A stretch of DNA of 64,000 nt from Sorex araneus (Eukaryota > Chordata > Mammalia > Eulipotyphla > Soricidae), in the NCBI RefSeq assembly GCF_027595985.1, contig NC_073303.1:22121102-22185101 (forward strand), written 5' to 3'. The position numbers and the translations under genes are program-made. This document shows positions 20,490 through 30,644 of the stretch, one piece after another. The notes under the pieces are model-generated. The model was not told where the DNA came from and did no database searches. It saw only the letters and a list, made by a program, of their open reading frames with translations. Positions within the stretch are counted from its first letter, which is position 1. Each line of letters opens with the position of its first letter.

Positions 20490-20975
20490 TCCCAACCACA
20501 CCAGGAAGACTTTCCATGAGCTCAATGACTAACGGCCAGTGATTTACCAACCACTGCAAAGCACTAGCGCTTCATGCAGACCCCTTCAGAACAGGATTCC
20601 AAGAGCCTCGGGGCTGGTGAACACCTTGTGATGCTGAGTGAGAGCTTGGTGCCCCTGGGGGGAGAGGGCAGGGTAGGGGGCCTTATCACTTGCCCTACAG
20701 CAACTCTCTCTTTGTTGGTTGCTGAGTCCTGTTGAATAATCACTCAGCTGTGAGTCATAAGCTTCAAGGGCAAGTGAAAACAAGGCATTGACTTGAGGTC
20801 TTCAGGGAATGGCTCCAATTCAGGTGCAATGCTTTGCGTCCCAGTGCAGGAAGAGAAGCACAAAGCTTGTCCACAAGAGCGGCCTTCCATAAGTAAAAGA
20901 ATAATATTAATTTCAAAAGGAGAAAACACAGGCAGAAGGGGAAAATGTCTGTATGTCGATTCTGCTCAAAACTCT
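20490..20975. other. Unassigned intergenic stretch
   Basis: No gene or recognised repeat. Confidence 0.4.
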
Positions 20976-20977
20976 TC

Positions 20978-21125
20978 TTGGGCCTGGAGAGATAGTCCAG
21001 GAGGTAAGTAACCTGCCTTGCCAGTTCTGGTACTGGCATCATATGATTCCCCAAGCATTTCCAGGGAACCCTCCTGAGCACAGAGCCCAGGAACAGACCC
21101 CAGGCACTGCTAGGTGTGCCCCCAA
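20978..21125 (+). mobile_element. Old tRNA-SINE
   Basis: Head 'gcctggagagatagtccagg', then 'ttccccaagcatttccaggg' and the end 'taggtgtgcccccaaaacca'; continues into the GATA array. Confidence 0.65.
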
Positions 21126-21129
21126 AACC

Positions 21130-21130
<1 letters not shown>

Positions 21131-21185
<55 letters not shown>

Positions 21186-21291
21186 ATGATAGATACATAC
21201 ATACATACATACATACATACATAGAATGATAGATACATACATACATACATACATAGAATGATAGATACATACATACATACATACATAGAAT

Positions 21292-21348
<57 letters not shown>

Positions 21349-21349
21349 G
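21131..21349 (+). repeat. Compound (GATA)n/(CATA)n array with higher-order units
   Basis: A (GATA)n block of about 13 units, then three repeats of an AATGATAGATACATAC-type unit with variable CATA number, then a second (GATA)n block of about 13 units. Confidence 0.95.
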
Positions 21350-22235
21350 ATGCTGTCTTCTTTTATTCACTGTCTTCTTTATTTATTTTCACAGTACCAG
21401 GCATAGATACCCGAGGTTTGTACATGCAAAACAGGAGCTCTTAGACCCTTGCAAAGATAGTCTTCTTAAGAGTAAGTTTCCGTAGCGTGGATCTGTCCTG
21501 TCAGAAGACTTGGCACCCTCTTTCCAAATTCCTGATTCCAATGTCCAGAGACTAGCTTGCTGAGGTGATATATGTGGAAACCATGTGAATGTTTCCACAT
21601 GTATAAATGGACAAGCAATCAGGCATGGGATACGGGGTGCATGTGCTTACATATTGCCCTGACAATAGCCGTCGCTCTGTTTATGAACATTCCATTATTG
21701 ATTTTAACTTCAGGATTTCTCAGTCACCTCTCTTCATTCTTTGTTTTAACCCAGGAATACTGAGGAAAGTGGTTTCCAGAGTTCTGTGAGTCTCTGAGTC
21801 ACATACCTGTGAGTTCTTCTAACTGATTTTTATATAACCCAAAAAATGTGATCAGGGATACCTCAATGCAGGTTGATAGTCACTACTACGAAAGACAACC
21901 TGAGCCTCGGATGAGCTTCTGTAGTGGCCAGTGGTCAGTGTTGGAGCTGAACTGCAGGGCCACACCCCAGTGGGGTGTGGAGCTAGAGAGGTGATTGTGG
22001 CATGGAAAACAATCCCCGCACTTCAGTGTCAGAAGTGTTGAGAGTTTAATAATTCAGAAAGGAGAGAGTCTTTTCTTGGAGAGTTCATAGAGCACTTTAT
22101 TAAATAATAGGGATGAATTACAGGCCAGCACTGTCCAATAGAAAAGAGCTAAAATGTGAACCTTTTACATTTCACTTTGCTAGTGGGTATGTTTTAACAG
22201 TAAAAAGAAATGCATGGAATTAATTTCAAAAATAT
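21350..22235. other. Unassigned intergenic stretch
   Basis: No gene seen. Contains a perfect small inverted repeat at 21960-21980. Confidence 0.4.
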
Positions 22236-22238
22236 ACT

Positions 22239-22425
22239 TGGGGGGGTGGAAAAATAATACAGTGGGTACTCCCTTTCCTTAAGCAGTACGGACTCAGGTT
22301 CAATCCCCAACATCCCATACGGTCCCTTGAGCACCACCAGGAGTAACTCCTGAGTGCAGAGCCAGGAGAAATCCCTGAGAATCTCCTGGTGTGGCCAAAA
22401 CACAAACAAAAAACAACAACAAAAT
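22239..22425 (+). mobile_element. Diverged type A SINE
   Basis: 'actcaggttcaatccccaac', 'gagcaccaccaggagtaact', 'ctggtgtggccaaaacacaa' in order. Confidence 0.75.
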
Positions 22426-22500
22426 ATCCATGTACACTTTTACTTAAGATATGCAAAATTATCATTCTGATAATTAGTAGTGTTTAAAAATGCACAAAGA

Positions 22501-22670
22501 GGCCAGAGAGACAGCTCTGGGCTCTGAGAAGCTTATTTGACTTCTGGCACCTACAGCTCTGAATGGTCTCTGGAGAGCCACAGGAAGGGCGACCCCTGAA
22601 GTAAACAGTCCCCAACTACCACTGGGTATGGTCTCAAAAGCCAATCGATCTATTCATCAATAAATAAGTA
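22501..22670 (+). mobile_element. Old tRNA-SINE
   Basis: 'gaggccagagagacagctct' head and 'tgggtatggtctcaaaagcc' end; strongly diverged. Confidence 0.5.
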
Positions 22671-22889
22671 AAATTTTTAATGCATGATGTGCTTTATTTT
22701 TTTTCTTGTGCACTGTCTTCAAAGTCCTCATGTGTTTTATGTTTCCAATTCATTTTAGTTAGTTTAGTCAATGCACATATAAAGTGCTCAATACACTGCT
22801 TTGAGTTTTTAAAAAAATTAACAATTGTTCATGGCAGTTCATGTATCTTGGTGCCTCCCTTTTTACAACTTTGCAACTTCTCTCTATTA

Positions 22890-22922
22890 TAATATATATG
22901 TATATATATATATGTTTTATAT
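22890..22922 (+). repeat. (TA)n AT-rich microsatellite
   Basis: ATATAT run with TGTATA interruptions, ending at the 5' end of a SINE. Confidence 0.8.
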
Positions 22923-23086
22923 ATAGCACAGCGAGTAGGGCGTTTGCCTTGCACGCGGCCAACCCGGGTTCAATTCCCAGCATCCCATATGGTCCCCTGA
23001 GCACCGCCAGGAGTAATTCCTGAGTATAGAGCCAGGAGTAACTCCTGTGCATCACCAGGTGTGACCCAAAAAGAAAAAAAAAAATT
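22923..23086 (+). mobile_element. 5'-truncated type A SINE
   Basis: Begins at 'tagcacagcgagtagggcgt', missing the first dozen bases; otherwise full to the poly-A tail. Confidence 0.9.
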
Positions 23087-23149
23087 AAACCACTAAAAAG
23101 TTTCTGTAACATGATATATGTGGACATGATGTTTTCCCTTTTTGTAAAT

Positions 23150-23375
23150 AACCACTCAAATATCTTAATATATGTACCTTTGATTAATAGTAATATACTA
23201 TATTATACATAATGCCATATATCATACAGTATATACAATACATAAAATTTTATACAATATATACATAACATACAAGGCTATATATAATGTATATAATGTA
23301 TATATTATATAAAATACAATAATACAATAATAGATTATGTGTCATATTATATATAAGTTATTCATAACAAATCGA
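23150..23375. repeat. AT-rich low-complexity region
   Basis: TATATA/ATACA alternations without a fixed period. Confidence 0.8.
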
Positions 23376-23409
23376 GATGTGGTGGACAATACCCACTTCA
23401 TCACTGTTT

Positions 23410-23575
23410 GTGATAGTTTTGGGGCCACATTTAGAGCAGGGCTCACTCCTGGCTCTACTCTCAGGGATCACTCCTGGCAAGGCTCAGGGACTATACACAA
23501 TGCCAGGGAGTGAACCTGGGTAGACCGTGTGCAAGGCAAGCACCCAACCATTGTACTAAATCTCCAGCACCTCCT
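23410..23575 (-). mobile_element. Old tRNA-SINE
   Basis: 'ggggccacatttagagcagg', 'tgccagggagtgaacctggg', 'gtgcaaggcaagcacccaac': complement of a diverged copy. Confidence 0.7.
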
Positions 23576-23654
23576 TTTCACTTTCGAATGAGCTGTATAC
23601 CCAGAGTCACTTTTTTTTTCTGTTGTCTTTTTGCTGTGCCAGAGAATGAACCCA

Positions 23655-23742
23655 GAGCCTCATATATATACATACACACTCATATATATATACACACACA
23701 TATATATACACACATATATGTATATATATATATATGCAAGGT
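23655..23742 (+). repeat. (TA/CA)n compound microsatellite
   Basis: ATATATACACAC units; it sits inside an old SINE-like region. Confidence 0.85.
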
Positions 23743-23904
23743 ATGAGCTCTACCACTGAACTGACTCTGTGAGAAGTTTACCTTTTTCTGAACCTTCAAA
23801 CGACAGTCATTTTCAGCATGCTCCAGTGGCATTATTGATCTTTCGGTCCGTAAGGTGTAATAAAGTATCATCTTAATCTTTCACTTTTCTATGACCCCAA
23901 TTGT

Positions 23905-23992
23905 TTTTTATTACTTTTGGTGCTGGGTGTTGAACCCAGAGCTTCTCCCATGCCGGGCAGATGCTGTTACACTGAGCCATAACACTAACCCC
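23905..23992 (-). mobile_element. Old tRNA-SINE fragment
   Basis: 'gtgctgggtgttgaacccag' and 'cactgagccataacactaac'. Confidence 0.5.
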
Positions 23993-23994
23993 CG

Positions 23995-24465
23995 TTATCA
24001 TCGTCTCTCCCATCACCATAAATTCATGTAACTATTTCCCTCCAATTACTTTTTCTCTCCCTCTCCTTTTGGAGCCCAGTATTTCTATTCTGATGCCTTA
24101 GCAGCTAACCTCTCCCTACCAGTGTCAGAACGTTAGGCCACAGAAAGTAACTGACACAAAAATCCACATATCCCTGCTATAAGTTAGAGGCAGAGACAAA
24201 GAGATTGGACCTCCAAATAAGAGGTTTGTGGATAGATTATCCCCATCCACGCATGGTGAGCCACCTCCCTTCAATATTATCAAGATTGGGGGAAAGCTGT
24301 ATGGGCTATTAAAATTAATTTTACTGTGAGGGAAAAAAAATTAAGAAACAAAGATATAGAACCCAGGATCAAAGAAAACAAGCCAGAGAGGGAAAACATC
24401 TTTATCATGATTTCTCTATAAAATAATTAAATAAAAATATTGATTCTATAAAATAAAAATTCTAA
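23995..24465. other. Unassigned intergenic stretch
   Basis: No gene or recognised repeat. Confidence 0.4.
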
Positions 24466-24469
24466 AACA

Positions 24470-24895
24470 GGAGTCAGTGTGACAGTATACCAGGTAGGGT
24501 GCTTGACTTGGATGCAACTGACCCAGGTTCCATCCAGACGCCCCACATAGTACCCTGAGCCCCACCAGGAATGATCCCCAAGTGCAGAGCCAGGAGTAAG
24601 CCCTGTGCTCAGCCAAGTGAGACCCTCCCCACCAAAAAAGGCCTAAAAAGAAGATGAAAGCCTGAGAAATAGTACCGGGGTAAGGCTTTTGATCCCCAAG
24701 CACCACGAGGGGTGATCCAGGAGCACAGAGCTAGGGGTAGTCCGTGAGCACAGCCAGATTTGACCCAAACCCTTCCCGCCACTGCCAAAAAAAAAAAAAA
24801 TGGATGATGATGTATTTCAGTGGTAGAGTTCTTGCCATACATATATGAAGTTCTGAGTTCAATCTCCGGCACCACAAAATAAATAATAAAATGCA
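24470..24895 (+). mobile_element. Cluster of two or three old tRNA-SINE copies
   Basis: Head-to-tail diverged copies at about 24470-24645, 24655-24790 and 24805-24895, with repeated 'gagcacagagctaggggtag'-type bodies. Confidence 0.6.
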
Positions 24896-25119
24896 AGATG
24901 ATTTTCTCATGTGATATGTTCTCTGAAATACCAGTGCCACTAGCAGTTGTATGGAATTAACATTAAGGCAACTTAAAGGAAAATATGAAACATAAAGTTA
25001 CACTATGGAAAGACAGATCGACCATTTGAACTAAACACATCAAAGGCAGAAAGACTATCACAAGGATCTTTTGTCTATCACAACTATCTTTTGTCTGAAA
25101 CGTGTCTTTGCAAGCAATC

Positions 25120-25335
25120 TCTTGTGCCACAAGCAATTCCGAACTACCACACAGTTGGTGTAACCAACTCAAGAGAGTAATCAACAGCTAAGACCAAAAC
25201 TAAAAGGATATATAAGCCCCACGGCCAGCAATCATGCCTTTCACTCTCCACTCCCAGGTCAGGAGAGATCACTGAGCACAAAGCCTGGAGTAAGATCCAA
25301 GCACCACCCAGTGCAGCCCCAAAACAAACAAAAGA
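25120..25335 (+). repeat. Middle-repetitive element, copy 1
   Basis: Shares with 26975-27205 the order 'gccacaagcaa', 'aaaactaaaaggatat', 'ccactcccaggtcaggag', 'ctgagcacaaagcc'. Probably an old SINE variant; family unknown. Confidence 0.6.
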
Positions 25336-25419
25336 ATGTCATTAAGACTACATAAACATATGTAAGCAGGAGAGACTGCTGCCCAAGTCTCCTGTCACTA
25401 GATTCCAAAAAGACCAAGA

Positions 25420-25600
25420 AGATAAACTAAGAATGCAGAGGTGGGGGTTAAGAGGGAGGGGTATTGGAGGCTGGGGAGTGGGAGGTGGGTACACAAGTGA
25501 TGGGTGTATTGTTGGAATTATAATATGCATGAGGAACTATTACTCATAGTACTGTAAACTACGGAGTCTCAGTGAACAACTTTTTAAATAAACAAATAAA
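25420..25600 (+). mobile_element. L1-like 3' end fragment
   Basis: G-rich block, 'acacaagtgatgggtgtatt', then 'aactacggagtctcagtgaa' and an A/T-rich tail: the layout of a diverged L1 3' terminus. Confidence 0.5.
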
Positions 25601-25604
25601 TTTT

Positions 25605-26075
25605 ATTTATTTACTTATTTTTTGCAGAGGCATCCCTAGGACATACTCTGACACCCAGGGAAGCTCAGAACCTTAAACTCTGCTCTAGTAATACCTCCTG
25701 GGCCCCAGAAAAACATTTTTTTTATTGTGTTGGGAAGTGCCAAATACCATGAAAAGTCTTGTGCTTCTGCCAACATCCGAGAGAGATGGTCTCTGCTTGG
25801 GAGCATGAGAAGGATTTGAGCTAAAATGCTTGGGAAATAAAGAGACTAATTAATTCTCTTATTAAATACTTCATCTCAGAGAGCATACATCTACGGATTC
25901 TTGTCTAACCCAGTAGTGTCTCCCAGTAGACCAAACATTCAAGTTATCTCTTCTCTTTGCATAGAATTCATTTGTTTGGGAAATTTAAAAAGTAGAGCAT
26001 TGTTCACAACTGCTGCACATGGTTCAAAGCAGTGTTTTTGCAGTACTGAACCAGGCAAGTGCAGACATATGCTTA
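25605..26075. other. Unassigned intergenic stretch
   Basis: No gene or clear repeat recognised. Confidence 0.4.
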
Positions 26076-26077
26076 TG

Positions 26078-26159
26078 TATGTGTATATATATATATATAT
26101 ATATGTACATATATATGTGTATATATATATGTACATGTATATATATGTACATATAAGAT
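26078..26159 (+). repeat. (TA)n/(TG)n microsatellite
   Basis: ATATAT with TGTACA and TGTGTA interruptions. Confidence 0.85.
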
Positions 26160-26227
26160 ACAACACGTGAAACTGATTCTAGGTCTTCACATTGGCAGAA
26201 ATGTGAACATTAAATCCTAAAACTTGG

Positions 26228-26400
26228 ATTGGAATGACATGTGAAAGCACTTGCCTTGCATACAATACAGCTGACCCAAGTTTGATCCCTGGTACCTTAT
26301 ATGATCCCCTGAGCACCGCCTAGAGTGATCCCTGAGCTCAGAGCCAGGAATAGCCCTAGGCACTGCTGGGTGTGACCCAAACAAACAAACAAACAAAAAA
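26228..26400 (+). mobile_element. Diverged type A SINE
   Basis: 'acttgccttgcatacaatac', 'aagtttgatccctggtacct', 'ctgggtgtgacccaaacaaa' in order; (CAAA)n tail. Confidence 0.75.
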
Positions 26401-26411
26401 CAAAACTGTAA

Positions 26412-26620
26412 ATAGTAGCACTGTAGCACTGTCTCCATTGTGAGACTTGTTGTTACTGTGTTGGGCATATGGAATACGCCACAGGTAGCTTGCCAGGCTC
26501 TGCTGGGCGGGCGGATACTCTCGGTAGCTTGCCGGGCTCTCCGAGAGGGACAGAGGAATCGAACCCGGGTCGGCCACGTGCAAGGCAAACGCCCTACCCT
26601 CTGTGCTATGCTCCAGCCCA
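26412..26620 (-). mobile_element. Type B (RTE-tailed) SINE
   Basis: Minus-strand copy: tail complement, body ('cttgccgggctctccgagag') and tRNA-like head ('cgaacccgggtcggcc' to 'gctccagccca'). It is 5'-complete and slightly shortened at the tail. Confidence 0.9.
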
Positions 26621-26659
26621 TAATAAATAAATAAATAAATGTCCCAGATTGCAAGCATG

Positions 26660-26900
26660 GGCTGGAGTGATGGCACAGCAGGTAGGGCGTTTTTGCCTTG
26701 CTCGTGGCCAGCCCAGGTTCGATTCCTCTGTCTCTCTCAGAGAGCCCAGCAAGCTACCGAGAGTATCCGCCCGCCTGGCAAAGCCTGGCAAGCTACCCAT
26801 GGCGTATTCGATATGCCAAAAACAGTAACAACAAGTCTCACATTGGAGACATTATTGGTGCCCGCTCGAGCAAATCGATGAGCAATGGGATGACAGTGCT
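26660..26900 (+). mobile_element. Type B (RTE-tailed) SINE with perfect TSD
   Basis: 241-bp unit bounded by ATTGCAAGCATG (26648-26659 and 26901-26912). It contains the head with A and B boxes, the type B body and the tail 'gagcaaatcgatgagcaatg...gatgacagtg', with no poly-A. This copy defines the ends of the family. Confidence 0.95.
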
Positions 26901-26974
26901 ATTGCAAGCATGAGGCCAGGAGCTTGATCCCTAGTGCTGTCCACAGGCTCCAACTAAAATTCTGGCAGTTCTGC

Positions 26975-27205
26975 TGCCAGTGATCCCTTGAGCCACAAGC
27001 AATGTCCAACTACAACACAGTCAGGTGTATCCAACTAATGGGTGCAATCCCCAGCTAAAAGGATAAAACTAAAAGGATATGTAAGTTTCACAGTCAGCAA
27101 TGATCCCTCCCACCCTCCACTCCCAGGTCAGGAGTGGTCTCTGAGCACAAAGCCAGGAATAAGACCGGAGTGTTGCCCCCAAATAAATGAAAGAATGACC
27201 TTCCG
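26975..27205 (+). repeat. Middle-repetitive element, copy 2
   Basis: Pairs with 25120-25335. The shared block includes 'aaaactaaaaggatat' and the 'tccactcccaggtcaggag' segment. Confidence 0.6.
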
Positions 27206-27279
27206 GCTCTATTAGCATATATGATACATTTAAATGATAATTTGAAGAGGAAGAATGCACCCACATGTGTTGAGGCTCT

Positions 27280-27400
27280 GTTTCTGGCTCTGTGCTCAGG
27301 ACTGACCCTGAGTGCTGAGGGAACCCTAGAAGGGACCAAGGATTGAACCAGGTCAGCTGTGTGCAAGGCCAACCCCCTCCTATGTCTCTGACCACTAAAA
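27280..27400 (-). mobile_element. Old tRNA-SINE fragment
   Basis: 'tggctctgtgctcaggactg', 'aggattgaaccaggtcagct', 'gtgcaaggccaaccccctcc'. Confidence 0.6.
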
Positions 27401-27404
27401 TGGC

Positions 27405-28345
27405 AACTTTAGCTTTGATTTATACTTCTATTTTGTTAATCATAATTATTTTGTCCTTGAGTAGAGGAATTTCAATATTCTAGGACAATATAAAATACTA
27501 AAATGATTCAAGTTAAAGCTTCTCAAATTTACTTTGATTTTGATGTGAATTGTTCAACTTTTGTTTAGTCTGAGCACAATTTGTTTTTAATCCTTTAGGC
27601 TAGTCTCTCAGGAAAATATTATGTAAAAATTCTTCATCATATCAACATGATTAGCATAATTTTGCTAGAAAAGAGAGAAAATTTAATTTCATAGAGCAAA
27701 TAAAAATATAAGAGCAAGGAAAGTCTTTAGTTTAGTGCTCATCTAAATATCGCTGGCCCGTGAACAGAACACTTAGATGTGCCTAATGATAATTACATTC
27801 ATTGACTTTAATGCTTTGCCAGATTTGAGTCATTTAAAAATCATATAAGGCCATAAAAAAATCAAGGCACTTACCCTTCCTCTCTATTTTGTCTGTAAGT
27901 ATATGAAAAAATATTTTTCAAGTAAGGACAGAAAAGTTGTTTTTCTTAGGTTCATTGACTGGAGTGCCATAAAGGAGACTGAAGAAAACAGATTTATAAG
28001 AGAAAAACAAACAGAAGTTTATTCATATGTACGTGACACATACTCAGGGGAGAACTCAAGTGAGCAATGCAAAGGCGTAGCTAGAACGCAGGTTCTTGGA
28101 GTTTTTATTGAAGAACTATCATTTAGTATAGAAGCAACAAGATGAAAGGAAAGTTTGAATTTCTAGGGGTAGCCAGCCATGGAAAGCACATACACCAAAT
28201 TACCAAAAGGCAGTAAAGGAGGGACTGATGTCAGGGGAGATGGGTCTGAACTGGGTTTGTTGGTTCTGCTGATGCTATCTCTGGGTCCTGGAGGTTCTCC
28301 TCTGGTTCTAGCCTCTTGGGTGTGAAGTTGGCCCCAAGAAATGAG
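27405..28345. other. Unassigned stretch, possible ancient LTR
   Basis: No gene seen. About 27930-28130 ('gagaaaaacaaacagaagtt', 'tactcaggggagaactcaag') has the feel of an old mammalian LTR, but I cannot assign it. Confidence 0.35.
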
Positions 28346-28378
28346 GAAAATGATGGATTGGAGAGATAGTACAGCGAG

Positions 28379-28909
28379 TGCTGGACACAGAGTGGGGCAG
28401 GAGCGACTGCATCATGTCTGGTTCCTGCTTCACGTTTTGTTTTACTTAAACCTTTTTGTTTTTCTAAAAACGCGCTTCTCCCCACCCTGGCCATCTGCAA
28501 GGAAGGACAACTGGGCTGAAAACTCGGCCTTGGCAAATAGTTTCATAACCGCTACCCACTGTCTATAGAAGCCACCCAGACACAAGCAGGGTGGGTCGCT
28601 GCCAGAACATTCTGGAAACATGTCTAGATCACCTATCTGTAACTGCTTGTTTGTACTATTTGAAAGTATGTTTTCTTCTGAATTATGAAACTTGCCTTTT
28701 CAGTTATGTTTTTGTTAAAATTCATAAGTGCAGGCTTATGATATAAGCACCGACTATAAAATGTGTAGCTTTTCCCTTGTTCGGGGTCTTGCTTGGGACT
28801 CCGTTCTTAGAAGCTTGACCCCAGCTAGCTGGCTTAATAAACTCTGCTTGTGTATTACATTACTGGCTGAACTCTTTGTGTGGGTTTGGAGAGAGGGAAA
28901 TTATCGACA
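28379..28909 (+). mobile_element. Probable solo LTR of an endogenous retrovirus (ERV1/gamma-type)
   Basis: About 531 bp starting TG and ending CA, flanked by the 4-bp repeat CGAG (28375-28378 and 28910-28913), the TSD length typical of gamma-type retroviruses. LTR-like order: a TATA-like 'actataaaat' at about 28753, then 'gcttgggactccgttcttag', a poly-A signal in 'cttaataaactctg' at about 28833, then a U5-like 'tttgtgtgggtttggagaga'. No internal viral gene remains. A 4-bp repeat is weak evidence, so the exact ends are uncertain. Confidence 0.6.
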
Positions 28910-28913
28910 CGAG

Positions 28914-29315
28914 ATCTTCTGACGTCCCGTGGAATCCAGTCGGTAACAGCTCTAATCCAGCGGTCGTCTCTGAATCGTATTACATGACCGGCCCATCTGA
29001 TTTTTGATGCCTTGGCAAACAAGACAGCATCCCTGATTTTTGACCGTCGACGGAGGTCAGAACTCCAGATTCCTTCTCTCACTTGAGTGAGACATGATAT
29101 TCCCAGCATAGCTCTTTCGATTCCTCTTTGGGATACCCGAATAGCATTCTCATCCTGTTTGCATAGGGCCCAGGTCTCCGAGGCATACGTTAGTGCAGGA
29201 AGAATGGTGGAATCGAAAAGATGTGCTCGGAGTCAGAGATCCTTTGTCCTCTTAACCACTTCTTCAATGCTCTTGAAGGCTTTACAGATTCATGTCCTGC
29301 TTATAAGCTAATGGG
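28914..29315 (-). mobile_element. RTE-clade retrotransposon ORF fragment (RTE1_Sar-like)
   Basis: The minus-strand frame reads, in order, LPALTYASETWALCKQD, ERAMLGISCLTQVREGIWSS, DLRRRSKIRDAV, SKIRWAGHVIRFRDDRW and WIPRDVRRS. This is the region after the reverse transcriptase domain that is characteristic of RTE-clade elements, and it is closest (from memory) to those of parasitic nematodes. One in-frame stop lies near the N-terminal edge. The C-terminal end is cut where the LTR begins at about 28910, and the upstream end stops at about 29315. A horizontally transferred RTE, RTE1_Sar, has been described in the common shrew; I infer this copy belongs to it. Confidence 0.8.
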
Positions 29316-29725
29316 GAGAGAGTGGGCAACTTCATTGCTATCTTCTTAATTGTCTTCAGCTCAAAATATTCCTTCCACCAAAGCAGCCTATTCTGTCATC
29401 GCTGTTCCTGCTGGGCCTGGTGACCAGAGAGTCACGGTGAGCATTACAGATGAGAGGCATGCTTGGCAAGGAATAAGACACCTGCAAGACAGCATCGGGT
29501 CTTTCCCTCCAAAGAGTAAGACACACACAACGCTGCTCTTTGTTCGGGTTTTCACAACCTTTCTTGGACGATGCATCACAACTGGGAATGTGACCCAGGC
29601 CTGGGAACGCCTACCTTATCATGCGGATACCTCCGGCAGCTTCCTGACAGTTATTGTTGCTGAGTTGATATAAGTTTTCATCCGTTGGTGTTACTGATGA
29701 GAACAGAAATATGCTGAGACATTGG
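29316..29725. other. Unassigned intergenic stretch
   Basis: No recognised repeat. A 107-codon frame (29350-29673) has no identifiable domain and no gene context. Confidence 0.4.
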
Positions 29726-29727
29726 CG

Positions 29728-29764
29728 TGGGGGTGGAGGTGGGGGTGGGGGTGGGGGTGAGGGG
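29728..29764 (+). repeat. (GGGGT)n G-rich repeat
   Basis: About six GGGGGT/GGAGGT units: four or more G-runs close together, so G-quadruplex formation is possible. Confidence 0.85.
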
Positions 29765-29891
29765 GCCACAGGGGCTTGTGTCCCCATTACAGTTGCCCGA
29801 CAGTCTTGGGCTTGTATCTCTGGCTTCCTGCACCTGGGTCTGTAGCTGGGCACAAAGAACCCCCTAGACAGTTTTTTTTTCCTGTTTCCTT

Positions 29892-30090
29892 TTTAAATTT
29901 TATTCTTTTTTTATTTTTATTGAATCACGGTGATATAGACCCTTACAGAGATGTTCATGATTAGGTTTCACTTTTATATAGTGTTCCAACACCCATCCCT
30001 CCTCCAGTGTACATTTCCCAGTGCCAATGTCCCCAGTTTTCCTCCTGCCACCTCCTTCACTTCCCCTCCCCAGCCAGCCTCTATGCAGGC

Positions 30091-30176
<86 letters not shown>

Positions 30177-30325
30177 ATCTCTTTCTCTCTCTCTCTCTGC
30201 ATCATTATTTGCAACACAGATACTGAAAGGTTCTCATATGTATCCCTTTTCCTACTTTTAACACTCAGTTCTTGTCCAGTGTGATCATTTCCAATTATTA
30301 TTGTCATTGTCATACTGGCTACACA
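29892..30325 (-). mobile_element. Antisense L1 3' UTR with expanded (CT)n
   Basis: Starts 'tttttattgaatcacggtga' (complement of an L1 3' terminus), then 'agtgttccaacacccatccc', the (CT)n run, and 'tgcaacacagatactgaaag'. Clear minus-strand L1 3' end. Confidence 0.85.
30091..30199 (+). repeat. (CT)n microsatellite inside L1 3' UTR
   Basis: About 50 CT units with few interruptions, at the L1 purine-tract position. Confidence 0.95.
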
Positions 30326-30469
30326 GTGTTATTTTGTAAATGCACCACCACTTAGCAAAAAAAAAAAAATGGAGGTGAAGCACTCCAATAGTCATCACAA
30401 GGAATGAGGATAGACTGCGTTTTATTTAATTGTCTCTAAGTTGACTTGAAACTCATAAATATTTGGATA

Positions 30470-30640
30470 TACGGGGCTGTAGAGATAGTTCAGGGGTTAA
30501 GGTGCTTGCTTTGCAAGCAACACACCCTGGTTCAAGTCCCTGGCATCTTGTATGGTCCCCTGGGTACCACCGGGGATCACACCTAAGCACAGAGCCAGGA
30601 GTAGTCCCTGAGCACAGCCAGGTGTAGCCTCAACTTTCCC
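30470..30640 (+). mobile_element. Old tRNA-SINE
   Basis: 'ggggctgtagagatagttca', 'ctggttcaagtccctggcat', 'gagcacagccaggtgtagcc' in order. Confidence 0.7.
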
Positions 30641-30644
30641 ACAT

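Noticed and set aside
21131..21349. Regularly spaced repeats considered as a CRISPR array
   Set aside because: Tetranucleotide microsatellite without spacers; the genome is a mammal.
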